Part shown: positions 31,884 to 42,814 of the stretch, one piece after another
How positions within the stretch are numbered: position 1 is the first letter of the stretch
Layout of the letters: every line of letters starts with the position of its first letter
Assembly (NCBI GenBank): GCA_021307315.1
Contig: JAJSPD010000054.1
Span: 278,063 to 342,062, forward strand
Length of the DNA: 64,000 bases
Direction of reading: 5' to 3'
Source of the DNA: Bisporella sp. PMI_857
Lineage: Eukaryota > Ascomycota > Leotiomycetes > Helotiales > Helotiaceae
The notes under the pieces: generated by a model
Seen by the model: the letters and a program-made list of their open reading frames with translations, nothing else
The model's database searches: none
Told to the model about the DNA's origin: nothing
Made by a program: the position numbers and the translations under genes

Positions 31884-33760
31884 ATGGCATTAAATGGTTC
31901 CAGTCGAGATGTATGTTCCTTCCCTACCCATCTTTCGCCTCAAAGGTTTTACACCATGATGCGTTCGGACTACATGTTTCCTCCGGGCAATCGGAATACT
32001 GATGCGCTTTTAGGCCCAGCATCTCTGCGTCCTTGTGCATGGGCTATGGGGCAACCCGCAACATCTGAAAGTCATGGCTCAAATGTTACGAGAGAAATAT
32101 ACTGAGGAATATCTACATCTCTTAGTCGCGAAGCGGAACTCGAACAGCTTTACATATGATGGTATTGAAGTGGGTGGCGAACGCGTTTGCGAGGAGGTTT
32201 TAGAAGAAGTCCAGAAACTCGAAAAGGCAGGACAGGCGATCAAGCGCATATCTTTCGTGGGATACTCCTTAGGAGGGCTTGTTGCCCGATATTGTGTTGG
32301 CTTACTATTTTCAAAAGGTTTCTTTGAGAAGATATCAGCCGTGGTATGTAACTCTTAAGGTTAAGAACAGCACGTATACTAATCTAGCTAGAATTTTACA
32401 GTATGTCAATTGCTTTATTAAACGGGATCATAGTTGATTACCTGAAGAGTTATGTCATTCAAAGAGCTGTACGGAACGAAACTAACCTATGCTTCAGACC
32501 TTTGCCTCGCCGCATCTTGGCGTGCGCACACCACTGCGTGGTTGGCACAATCAGTAAGTGGGATACACCCATTGCGGACTGTTTCATGAGCAAATCTGCT
32601 TGTATCGGAAAGAAAATATCCTAACTGGAGTTTCTATCCCAGCAATATTAGCAGAAACAAGAACACAGCTCAGATCCATGTTTGAAGATCCAAGTCTTTT
32701 TTTCATTGGGTAAAACTAACGCTTCATCTGGTAGTATTTGGAATGTTCTTGGGGCACGAACTCTCTCAGCGTCAGGACGCCAGCTCTTTACGATTGACAA
32801 GTTTCGTGATACTGGCAAACCGCTACTTGAAATCCTAGCTGACCCCGAGTCTATATTCATCAAGGGACTGTCACAATTCCAGCGAAGAACCTTATATGCC
32901 AATATCGTACGTTAATCCGCGAATCGCTTCCTAGACAAGCATTAAGCGCCATCATGAATACCTTTAAATGCTTACTGCCGTATCTATAGGTTAACGATCG
33001 CTCAGCGGTATATTACACGACTGGCATTTCGTCGACTGATCCGTATACAAACCCTGATAAAGTTAACATCAAATACCTTAGAGGGTACGAGGATGTAATC
33101 ATAGACCCATCTGCACCTGTAGCCCCCAATGATCCAGACGAATCAGAGTCAACCTTTTATGGAAGATTTATCAAGAGCAGCCAGACTAGTATAGGGAGAT
33201 TGCCATTCTTTCTGGCCATGATACTGTTCATTCCGTTCGGCGTTCTCGCTTTTCTTCTCAACTCTGGAGTTCAATCCTTTAGAAGCAATAGAAGAATTCG
33301 TCTTCACGAACGAGGATTAGCTGGCATCCAGCCTGGAAACTACCGTGTACCACTGCTAATCACAGGCATGAGAGAGGCAGTGGAGGACGTTTACGAAAAC
33401 CTCAACAGTGCTCAGAGCCACGAGTATCTGGTTGCTGGAACTGAAGATGAAGCAGCCCATGAAGAACCAAGCGCAGCACGAATGGATTGTCTTTCAGCTT
33501 CACTAGAGGCCCAAGTTGATGGATTAACTCCAGAAAAGCAGTTTGAGGTCCGTCAACACGATGTACCTACCCTTGCTCTCGCGCCATACCAGTTCCGAAT
33601 GATTCAGGCTCTGGACAAGCTAGGTTGGCGGAAGTATCCGGTCTACATCCACAAAGTAATGCACAGCCACGCAGCCATTATTCAGCGTATCGAGAGACCG
33701 AGTCTGGACGAGGGCAGAATTGTGCTCTCCCACTGGCTGAATGAAGAGTTTATTCTCTAA
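31884..33760 (+). CDS. DUF676 serine esterase, Lpl1-type lipid-droplet phospholipase
   Basis: Six exons, 31884-31910, 32014-32343, 32392-32400, 32498-32553, 32735-32906 and 32990-33760, encode 454 residues with phases consistent throughout. The first exon gives only nine residues. The fold begins HLCVLVHGLWGNPQHL, followed by the nucleophile elbow GYSLGGLVARY. The conserved VNFTTFASPHLGVRTPLRGW is assembled across a nine-base microexon, and NVLGARTLSASGRQLF, DKFRDTGKPLLEILADP and YANIVNDRSAVYYTTGIS follow. A hydrophobic segment (LPFFLAMILFIPFGVLAFLL) lies in the C-terminal third. Yeast Lpl1 (YOR059C) is a lipid-droplet phospholipase of this family. The C-terminal extension has a conserved HSHAAIIQR. 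Confidence 0.88.
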
Positions 33761-34127
33761 GGTCTTAATGGACGGAGAATGTTACCAAATCATATAGATG
33801 ATTGAGGCGTTGTTTTCTAGCGAGCTTGCTTTGAGCATGCAGCGATCGCGATGTCCACACTTTATAAATCTTACTTTGAGCGCGGCGTTTTTAGAGCGGT
33901 TGCTTTTTCCCATTACTTTGTACAATAGCCAGAACATATGTTTTGTCCTAGACATCGTTCCTCCTCTATTCCCAGCAGCCTGTTGAGCATATAGTTATAT
34001 GAAATCGTGACAATGCTTTGTACGTTTTTTGCATACGTTTTGTAGGCTACAAGCTCGTGCACTACAAGGGGAGAAGATTACATTTTTATATTGATACAGC
34101 GGTCCTGACTCTTTTTGTTCACGCCAT
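33761..34127. other. Convergent intergenic region
   Basis: 3' flanks of the lipase and phb1; no gene seen. Confidence 0.5.
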
Positions 34128-35037
34128 TCACCTCCCTCCCAACCCAAGCAAGAACTTTCCACCACCACCGCCCTCCTTACTCTCTCCACCCGGTAAGTAC
34201 GTCACATTCGGATTACCTGCCAACGTCTGTGCAATCTCCCTACTCGCCTCGATCCTACGAATCATAATGAGGCCATCACCAGCTCTCGCCACCGCCTTGC
34301 TAATCGTATCCGCGCTCTCCGCCTCTCCTTCCGCCCGGATAACATTCGCCTGTCTCTCTTGCTCTGCCTTCTCAACGATAAACCGTGCTCGTTCGGCGTC
34401 TTGTTGAGCGATTTGTTTCTGCTCGACTGCTTTGGTAAATTCCTTGCCAAACGTCATGTGTGTGATGGAGACATCTTCGAGAGCGATGTTGAATTCTTGC
34501 GCGCGTTTCAGTAGGTCGGTACGGATTCGGCTGGAGACGGCTTCTCGCTGGGTGATCAGCTCGGCGGCGTCGAATTGGGCGACGATGGATTTGAGGACTT
34601 CGTTGCCGATGGAGGGAAGGACACGCTCATCGTAGTCTTGGCCGAGGTTCTGTTTTATCATATCAGTATATGTACTAATAGCACGAATAGATAGTTAGGT
34701 ATAGAAATCGACGTACCTGGTAGATCTTGGGAAGCTGCTGGACCTCTGGCCGGTGCAAGACCCTCAAAGTTAAGCTCACCATCTGCAGATCCTTGCTTCC
34801 GGTCGTCGTCGATATGTTTCTAGGCTTTGTTCGCACATCATAGATAATGCTCTTTTGTAGCCATGGAATCAGGAAATGCGTGCCCTCGTTGACCACCTTG
34901 TCCTTCACTCCCGAATACCTATCGAAGATGACCGCTCTGCTTCCTCCTTTGACATCATACATCGAGGCTTGCACGAAGGACGCACCAACCGCAAGAGGGA
35001 TAGCCGCCGCGTAAACACCCCTTAATACATTCGCCAT
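34128..35037 (-). CDS. phb1: Prohibitin-1
   Basis: Two exons, 35037-34717 and 34649-34128, encode 280 residues. The start [20 protein letters not shown] is the N-terminal anchor of Phb1. The SPFH/band-7 domain runs from [13 protein letters not shown] through [32 protein letters not shown] and [15 protein letters not shown]. It is followed after the intron by [21 protein letters not shown] and the coiled-coil assembly region ([38 protein letters not shown]). Phb1 pairs with Phb2 into ring complexes in the mitochondrial inner membrane that support protein quality control and membrane organisation. The tail is Gly-rich. Confidence 0.97.
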
Positions 35038-35261
35038 GGTGCGGTGTTTGGTAAGAAACTGTGTGGGAGAGATTGTTGATGGCCGCTGCTGTACAAAAGT
35101 CAAGCTTGAGGTTGACGAACCTTTAACATTTCGAGCTAGCGAGACAGGGGTCCAAAGGTCTTGGCGACGCTCTACCCGACAAATTCCAGTTGACGAAAGC
35201 TTGCTCCAACTTTCTCTTCTATCGACAATTGAACGATTGATCACACAGCGACTTAGCAATC
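35038..35261. promoter_or_regulatory. Bidirectional promoter, phb1 / qcr8
   Basis: Only 224 bases separate the start codons of two divergent nuclear genes for mitochondrial inner-membrane proteins, so both promoters and leaders must lie here. I did not identify specific factor sites. Confidence 0.7.
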
Positions 35262-36008
35262 ATGGTCAGACCTACTCAGATTATGCGCAGCGGCGGTGGT
35301 GGAGAGGTCGGCAAATATGGATTGTGAGTTTACCCTCTTGCGGACAGTGAAAGCTATGGTGTGAAGAGTCGGGCGACTTCGTCCTTTTCCGCCTCCGGCT
35401 TTTGCTATTGGCTTTTACGAGTTGCAATGGGAACTTTATACTAATTGTCGTCTTCTGCAGGTGGATGGGAGGTTGGGGTAACTTTGGTGAGTTTGTTCGC
35501 CCACGTTCAGAGTAGCAGTTTTGCCCTTTCGCGACCTTGGACTGGTTAAGGAGCGGGAGGATTGATCACCGGGAGAAACATGGAAGCATATATACATGCA
35601 TACAGATGAGATGGGATTTCCGGTATTCACGAATGTTGCTGAAGGAGGTGATTGATGGATTTATCAGAGACGATTGGCTCAAAAGTGTGTGGATAGCAGG
35701 GCTGACGGGATATCTCGCAGGTGGCCAAAAGCAAAAGGGAGTCAACTCGTATGCTCTCAGCTCCAACAGACAACGCCCTCTCGCCGGCACTCTGAACGCA
35801 GCTATTTTCAATGTCTGGAGACGATTCAGCCACCAGGTTCTATACTTCGCGCCACCTCTTATCATCGCATATTCTGCTATGCATTGGGCCATTGAGAGGT
35901 GTGTCACCTAGAGTGTAGTCTTCTGAGGATTCTTGCTAATCTTGCAATAGAAACGAGTACTTGAACTCTAAGGAGGGACGATTAGAATTCGATGAGAGCG
36001 AGGAGTAA
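35262..36008 (+). CDS. qcr8: Cytochrome bc1 complex subunit 8 (QCR8)
   Basis: Four exons, 35262-35323, 35461-35486, 35721-35898 and 35951-36008, encode 107 residues. The N-terminus MVRPTQIMRSGGGGEVGKYG and the exon 2 product WMGGWGNFG match fungal QCR8. Exon 3 gives GQKQKGVNSYALSSNRQRPL, then FNVWRRFSHQVLYFAPPLII, the single membrane helix, and HWAIERN; exon 4 gives EYLNSKEGRLEF. QCR8 is a small ubiquinone-binding-protein-type subunit of respiratory complex III. Exon 2 is very short (26 nt), and the gene has three introns, of 137, 234 and 52 nt, dense for so small a protein. It shares a divergent promoter with phb1. Confidence 0.95.
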
Positions 36009-36496
36009 ATTGCTCTGTTCGGACTGAGCAGGGGTGCATTGGATTGTCAGCCGAACTCTTAATTCGATGATGTGCAATGGACGGTAGGAGGATGGATGTA
36101 CAGTATTAGACTAAGATGTCAATAAATAGCATTGTGGTTCTCTACTCTCTTCATGTTTGCGTGATATCATGCTTTGTGACAGTATCGTGGAGAAGGTCAG
36201 TTGCTTTTGCCATTAGATCATGGAATCCCTTTGGAACATCTTTCTAGTTTAGCAATTACGGATAATATCAGTTCCTACACCTTAAAATAACATATTCTAC
36301 TCATGCATTACACATCCCAATCACTTAGATATTCATTGGTCGGCAGCCGTTACTTGCTGCCAAGATTTTAGCGTGGTGTGCTGTGCGGCCGCATCCTCTT
36401 TTTTTCTCGAGCGAAATACAGAAATATTTCAAGCTCAGGAAGGAACCATATCCCCGCATCATACTCCCCCAGAGCTCCTTCCCGTTCGATTTTAAA
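36009..36496. other. Intergenic region
   Basis: Between tandem qcr8 and nhp2; leader and promoter of nhp2, no other gene seen. Confidence 0.45.
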
Positions 36497-37228
36497 ATGG
36501 GCAAAGACAAGTCAGAGAAGAAGGAGCGGAAGGAGAAGAAGGAGAAGCGCAGCGAGGTTGACGGCGTCAAAAAGTCAAAGAAGGAAAAGAAGTCCAAGCT
36601 CAATGAGAACAATATCGCTGCTGCGGTAGAAGAGGTGAGCAAGGCTGCGCCTGAGGTGGAGAGTAAGGTGGTGGAGGCCACGCAGGATGCGGATGGTGAG
36701 CCGAAGCCTGTTGGTGCTTTGGTCCCGTTTGCGAATCCGTTGGCCGATGAGAAGGTTACGAAGAAGGTGCTTAAGGGTGTGAAGAAAGGTATGCCTTTTA
36801 CGCTGGAAAGGAACCGAATACTCTTGAAAGTATCGGGGGGCTAACATAATTCTGCAGCGGCGAAGAACAAGACGCTGAAGCGCGGGGTGAAGGAGGTTGT
36901 TAAAGCTCTGCGAAAATCACCAAGCGGTGCCACAAATATCGATATCCCAGGCATTGTCATCCTTGCAGCGGATATCTCGCCCATGGATGTCATCTCCCAT
37001 ATCCCGGTCCTTTGCGAAGACCACAACGTACCGTATATCTTCGTCACCAGCAGAGCGGAGCTCGGCGCGGCAGGAAACACCAAGAGACCCACGAGTGTAG
37101 TCATGGTGTCGGAGTCGAGAGTCGGTGCGAAGAAGTCGGAGAAGATTGAGGGGGATGACGAGTTTGGTGAGGTGTATAAGGACTTGCTGAAGGTTGTCAA
37201 GAAGGAAGGGGAGAATGTTAGACGTTAA
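36497..37228 (+). CDS. nhp2: H/ACA ribonucleoprotein subunit Nhp2
   Basis: Two exons, 36497-36788 and 36858-37228, encode 220 residues. A Lys/Glu-rich N-terminal extension (about 45 residues, KEKKEKRSEVDG-like) precedes the L7Ae/NHP2 RNA-binding domain. That domain holds NPLADEKVTKKVLKGVKKAA, LKRGVKEVVKALRKSP, IPGIVILAADISPMDVISH, LCEDHNVPYIFVTSRAELG and KRPTSVVMV. Nhp2 binds the kink-turn-like fold of H/ACA guide RNAs and works with dyskerin/Cbf5, Nop10 and Gar1 in pseudouridylation of rRNA. The basic N-terminal extension is longer than in yeast. The start ATG at 36497 (AAAATGG) is preferred to earlier open sequence. Confidence 0.96.
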
Positions 37229-37533
37229 ATAGAGGACTACGACTCTCTTGGATTGGCTTTCCTGGATATGGGGAGGCTTGCAGATACGAAAATGGGTTTT
37301 GTAATATACTGCATGGCGGTGGATGCGTTTCTCGCAAGGGCAGTTTCACGGAGTTTATAGGCGTAGGGAATTGCCCAAAAAAGTCAAAGAATTCTTATAA
37401 CAAGAACTTATTCTTGAAAAGTTTAAGGAATGCATCGATTGTGAGAACAGTACAGTAGAAGTCTGAATCCCAAAGTTTTCTTACATTTCTCCCCTTTTGG
37501 TCCTGAGAATTTTGGACTCAGGCTCTCTGTTCT
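37229..37533. other. Convergent intergenic region
   Basis: 3' flanks only; nothing further seen. Confidence 0.5.
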
Positions 37534-39299
37534 CTAGAGCTCTACTCTCCTCATCTCCTGCCATTGCGATTCTTCTTCGGGAGACGGGGCTGGGCTGGAA
37601 ACAAAGGACCGTTCTGGCCCTGTCTCGGAGGCTCCAAATATGCTTTCCCAGTCGTTTTCATCCTCGCTCGGCTCGCCTATGTCTTCATGTTTCTTGGAGA
37701 TGTTATATAGATTAGAAAAGCTTCCAGAGCCACGGCTAGACGGAGTAAGCACGTCGCAGATAGTAGAATCTTCACCATGACTCTGCTTTTGGGTCGAGCT
37801 AATCGTCTTTGCATCGAGCGTTTCTTCTCTTTCTTCGATTTCCGAATGAACCTTGTGGGTATCGCTATCGAAATATTCTTCAGCGAACCCTTCTTCTTCT
37901 AGATCACTAGCACTGTCTACCACTTGAGAAATATGCCGCTTGAGATTCTTGAGATAGTCTTGAGACTTTTCTCCGGTCACTTTAGCCCATGTAGGCGAAG
38001 GCGGTGGACAAGAGGCCAGGGAGGATACTTCAGATGGCATTGTCGCCGGCGAGTTACTACCAGATTTTGGGCAAACAAATTCTTGTAGGTCCGGCGAAAG
38101 GTGTTGTTCAGCGGTTCGATGTTTATGAGGATTCGAAAGTGCTATCTGAGCCAGGTTTTCCCCTAACCATTGACTTAGTACGCTAGGATCTAGCATACCA
38201 GTCGCTTGCTCCAGCATGGCTTGCGCCCAGACCCAGTCTCGATGGAAACCAGGGTGATCTGGAGTGAGTTTTTCTAGAAGTGCCTGGACGCTATTGAGCA
38301 GCATAATTATTTCCATTGTAGCTCGCTGGTTTTGCTTTGGCACCAAAGTTCTCATCGCGACGATGCTTTCAAAGGCAGCATGCCATTGCCGCGAAAGATA
38401 GTATAGAGGAGCCTGGAACAGCTTACCAATGCCCTCGCCCTTCCCCATATGTGCCTGGACATGAGCCAACCACCCCTTTGAGGCCCATTTACATTTGCAT
38501 CCCTCCTGCCACTTCACTCTAGCCGGGTGGTCCCAAGCAAATTCCATTGTGTCTCTCAATCTCTTTAAGGCGTCATATGTCTCTGCGAGAAGCTCCCCGG
38601 TAGCATAGGAGCCGTCTCTATCAGCTGTAAACAGTGTACATCCTGCAGATCGAGACAATACTTTGTTTCTTCCATCCGCATTATGCTCGTTTGCCAGAAG
38701 AGGACCACCCCAGACGTCAAAGTAGGTATCTTCCTGCAGCATCTCGGTGAAATAGATTAACTTCTCCTCTAGATACTCAAGTCTGGTCGGGCATCCGTAT
38801 TGAGTACTTAAGCCAGATGAAAGATAGTTGGCGGATTGGATATACCTGCGGATAGCCACCTCAACACCTTCCCCTTATCATTTATGGTTAGCAAGAAGCG
38901 ACCGAAAATTTATTAGACCTTACAGGCAGCAAAGACGCCAAATGTCTTCAACAGCCACCGCAGCAGCTTAGTATCCTCTTTCCTTACATCTTTGACACTA
39001 ATGGACCTTACACACTTGGCAAACACCTCTTTTAGCCGATGATGTATGGTAGCATGAAGGACAGGAGCTATCTCAGAAGTTCTCAAAGCCTTGCTAATGT
39101 TGTCGAAGAGGAAATCGAAGTCCGTGTTTTTCAGGAGAATATTGATAGTCTCTATATCTCTCTGCTCGTTAACCTGCTTTAAGATACTGATGATGTGTTC
39201 TGAAGGACGAAGATAAGTGTGTATGCGGCGTCCGAAGTCTTTCTCCTCCTGCGCCGTCTGCAGAGTAAGTGGTATTCTGGAGTGCTTTTTATCGCTCAT
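37534..39299 (-). CDS. Hypothetical protein with disordered acidic C-terminus
   Basis: Two exons, 39299-38924 and 38873-37534, encode 571 residues; I do not recognise the family. The intron has donor GTAAGG, branch CTAAC and an AAG acceptor. The first 130 residues are helical and charged (RRIHTYLRPSEHIISILKQV, LLKNTDFDFLFDNI). Residues about 180-330 contain KWASKGWLAHVQAHMGKGEG and YYLSRQWHAAFESIVAMRT, suggesting a helical repeat-like fold. The last 200 residues are Ser/Glu/Asp-rich, with probable phosphorylation clusters (for example SPAPSPEEESQWQE). The fold and function are unknown. Confidence 0.75.
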
Positions 39300-40454
39300 T
39301 ATGGAGATGGTGATATATATTTAAGATATTAAAGACTTTTGGAGTGTCTTGAGATATTATATGAGGTGTTTGCGGTTGCCGAGAAGAAGGAAGGCTCTGA
39401 AGGGAGGTAGTTAACAAATATATGCACGAAATGGCCTCAGTGATTGTGTGACTGTTTATTGTGAGTTGCATCAAGCATAGCTCTACTATCTGGTTATTAC
39501 TTTCTACGCCAATTTTAGAGAATAATTGATTCACAAATATGACGTTGAAGCGATAAGGGAACTATATGTTGATTCAAAATTCCCTACCTGACTGTCCAAA
39601 ATATTGTCACGATGAGAGGAAGTAGATCTCTAGACACTCACCACGTCCTCTACTCCATCGCAGCTAGTGCCATTGCACTTTTTTGCTATGTATTCTTCAT
39701 TTTGATTTACAGCACTTTGTTCTTGATGTTGAGCCTACAGTTTGCTTTGACAATGGCAATTGGGCTTTATTCTCGCTTAATTCAAGGGTTGGCTGGAATC
39801 ACATATAAGCGGCTTTGATTTTGGTAGTCAGATCCGTATTTGATAAATTCGTCGCTACTCTCCTAGCCTACGCTTCAAAGTCAGTAACGGCAAGCTCCTT
39901 TAGACAGGACCCATGGTCCCAACTACCTATTTCTCCGAAAGTGAAACTTAGTAAATTCATCAGTTTCATACATATACCCTTGACATTGTTTCTGGATGTT
40001 CAATAGCAAATTTTAGCACTAATATTGGGAAAGTTACCATACTGTTCATGGAGATTATTGTCTACTTCACTTGATGGAGGCTAAACTAGTGTTCAGCTTC
40101 AGGGTCTTAATGAAAATATAATGACTCAACTCAGGTCTATTGAAGGTGTGAGTGAAATTAGCTTAGCGCAGCAGTAAGACCTTGAACACGATATAATGAA
40201 GATAGAGATGAAAGTCAATCCAACGAGCGATCTTGAAAAGCCATAGCGGATAGAGATATATATTAAATCAAACAGTCGGCCACTAATTAGGGTGTTGGGT
40301 TTAAAATGATACGGTTATGGTTGAAATGGCAGGTCGATTCTTGAACTAGTATCAAAAGTGGCATTGACACGGCAATGTTTTCGCTCGCGTCAAATGCTTG
40401 TGAAATGAATCGAGATTTCCCGTCCAACAAGCATTCAAGCCACATTCTCGGATT
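39300..40454. other. Gene-free interval
   Basis: About 1.15 kb, AT-rich. A short open stretch at 39612-39818 encodes hydrophobic sequence but has no recognisable family or supporting splice structure, so I leave it unannotated. Confidence 0.4.
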
Positions 40455-42158
40455 TTATTTCGAGTTGGCGCGCACCATTGGCCCCTTCATCTCTGCGATG
40501 CTGTCATCGTTCCCCGAGATTGAGTCAGCAAGTGCGGCCTCGATCATCTGAGGACCCTCAAAGAAGCGTGCGATCTCCTCAAGAGGGAGACCCTTTGTCT
40601 CAGGGAAGAAGAAGAAAACTATAGCGCCAAATACTACGTTCCACGAAGCGTTGATAAGGTAGAACTTCCAGCCGAGGTTTGCCATTGCATATGACATAGC
40701 GAATGAGAAGCAGAGGCTGTTGAATAATTCCAATGGTTAGTGCTGAGACTTGTTTCGAGATAACACATGCAGAGAACCTACCCAAAGCCGCTATCAAAGA
40801 AGCGAAATACCGCAATGCCTGCGGTGCGGAGCTTGTACTGGGAGATTTCGGTGGGATACAGGCTCGTCATTGGCGTGATGGCGAAAGAGTAGAAGCCCTG
40901 GAAGAGAAAGATGGCCGCAATCGTGCCATAAATCCCCGGTTCATTTTTGCTAGTGCCATAGGCTAGGCGAATTTATCAATATACCGGAGTCACTGAGATT
41001 GACATGTGGCAACTCACTCTTAATAAGCCCACCAGTGGTGAAAAGAGTCACGATCATCCCAATGATGGAGATTAGTGTCTGCATTCTCCTTCCGATAATA
41101 TCCAACATGAAGCTTCCTACAATAGCAACCACAAAGCACCAACAGTTAAGCCCAACGCTGATCTGCAACTGTGTGTTCGTGTCAGTGATACCAGCCTGAT
41201 CCAATATATCGGTAAGATAAAATGATATAACGAAGTTGCCGAGCGTGTTAATCATGCTTCCAAAAGTGACCAAAATGAAGAGTCTTTTTCGGTTTGCTGG
41301 GGTGGAAATAAGTTCTCGCCAGGCATTCCGTGGAAACTGCTCTTCCTCTTTGGTCATGATTGCCTTGATCTCATGCATGTTCTCCGCACCCCGATCGACA
41401 TCTTCCACACCGGAACCCTGCATAATGACTAATACTTCCTGGGCATGAGCATAATGCCCTTTAGAGATCAACCATCGTGGCGATTCTGGAACGAAGGGGA
41501 GGAGAACCAAAGAGAGGATGCTAGGCATGAATTGGAGAAGAGACGGCAGCCGCCATGCCCAAGTGGACTGAATATTCTGACTTCCATAATTGACAATAGA
41601 CGAGATAAGACTGCCAACATAGAAGCATGAGAAGAATATGCCAAGAATCCGACCTCGCTGGCTTGGTGGGAGTAGTTCACCTAGCAAGATTGGAGCGGAT
41701 ATGTTGCTGATCGCCGACCCAAAGCCAACGACGATTCTAGCCACTACAAACATACCGATGTTCTGAGCAGCGGCTTGAAGAACGACACCTATCAAGGTGA
41801 CTATACACGCGAGCAGAATTGCTATCCGGCGCCCATAGCGATCTGGGATTGGTTGGACGAGCAATATGCCCAAAATACCACCCATCCAAGACGATGCATT
41901 ATTCAGGCCGATGGTTGCTGTTGTCAGCGAGAAATATTCAGTATACGACGGTAAGATAAGAAGGCCATTCATGACGGAGCTATCATAGCCGAGGGTCTGG
42001 AGGGAGTCAGTTCTGTCGTCATTTACTTATGCCTAGTCTTAGTGATAGGGTCCACAAACAGCAGAATTAACTACGGCGACTGCCACTAGAAGAGTGGTGA
42101 GAATCCTGAGATTCGAAGGAACCCATTTAGAGACATATTGGCGTTCGAAACCTGGCAT
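40455..42158 (-). CDS. MFS sugar transporter
   Basis: Four exons, 42158-42060, 41996-41018, 40962-40782 and 40716-40455, encode 506 residues. Sugar-porter signatures appear in order: TLGYDSSVMNGLL after TM1, PDRYGRR in the TM2-3 loop, PESPRWLISKGH after TM6, the central helix-loop with DIIGRRMQT, and PETKGLPLEEI after TM12. The spans between them are the expected twelve hydrophobic helices. The family imports hexoses, disaccharides or sugar acids with protons at the plasma membrane; substrate is not predictable from sequence alone. It is divergent from the DUF1479 gene 656 bases away, and a Zn2Cys6 regulator is next, which suggests shared regulation. Confidence 0.93.
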
Positions 42159-42814
42159 CTTGGTTTCCTTTACGTTGAATGAATTAGTCGTGCAGACGGA
42201 AGAACATGGGAGATCTTACTCATTCAAGAAAACAAGGACATTTTATACACGACCTAAAAAGTCCTGATACTAGCATATCTGAGTACGATCTTAGCTTGTT
42301 TGTCGTGTCTGTATCTCTGATATGATCTTTAGCGTGGCGGGCGAGCTCGGGTGACTTTTCGTCTTCTCCAGATTTGTGTAATCCATCCACATTTATTGGT
42401 CGGAAGTAAGTAGAAATCCATTTTTGAGCTTTGACGAATCACGTCAATAGTCTTCCGTTGCTCAGTAATGCCGAAAGTCAATTGCAAAGTGCCTCGAGCT
42501 CGGCCGGGCTCGGTTGAGTTGATTGAGATTAATTATTGCCTTGTTCATACTCTCTCCGTGCGTGCTCAATAAGATTTTAAGCAAAGTACAGGGAAATTCG
42601 GGGTCGGCCGGGTCCGGAGTGGCATGAATACCATATTTAGTGGCATAATTCCTAGTCAGATAGAGAATCTGAATGGTAGGAGGCGCTAGGATAAACGCCC
42701 AAAAAAACTCAAGAAGTTGTTCACGCTCGTTGACTATTATCTCATCCAAAGTTACTGGTGTCCCTTTCACCCGCTCCATCGTTAACTTTCTAATCATTAC
42801 CTATCTTCTTCGAT
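42159..42814. promoter_or_regulatory. Divergent promoter, transporter / DUF1479 gene
   Basis: The 656 bases between the two starts must hold both promoters. A reverse open stretch of 111 residues (42462-42797) lies inside it; it has some protein-like composition (for example EREQLLEFFWAFILAPPT) but no family match, so I do not call it a gene. Confidence 0.55.

Noticed and set aside
39612..39818. Hydrophobic 68-residue open stretch as a possible small membrane protein
   Set aside because: No family, no supporting splice structure, AT-rich context that yields hydrophobic codons by chance.
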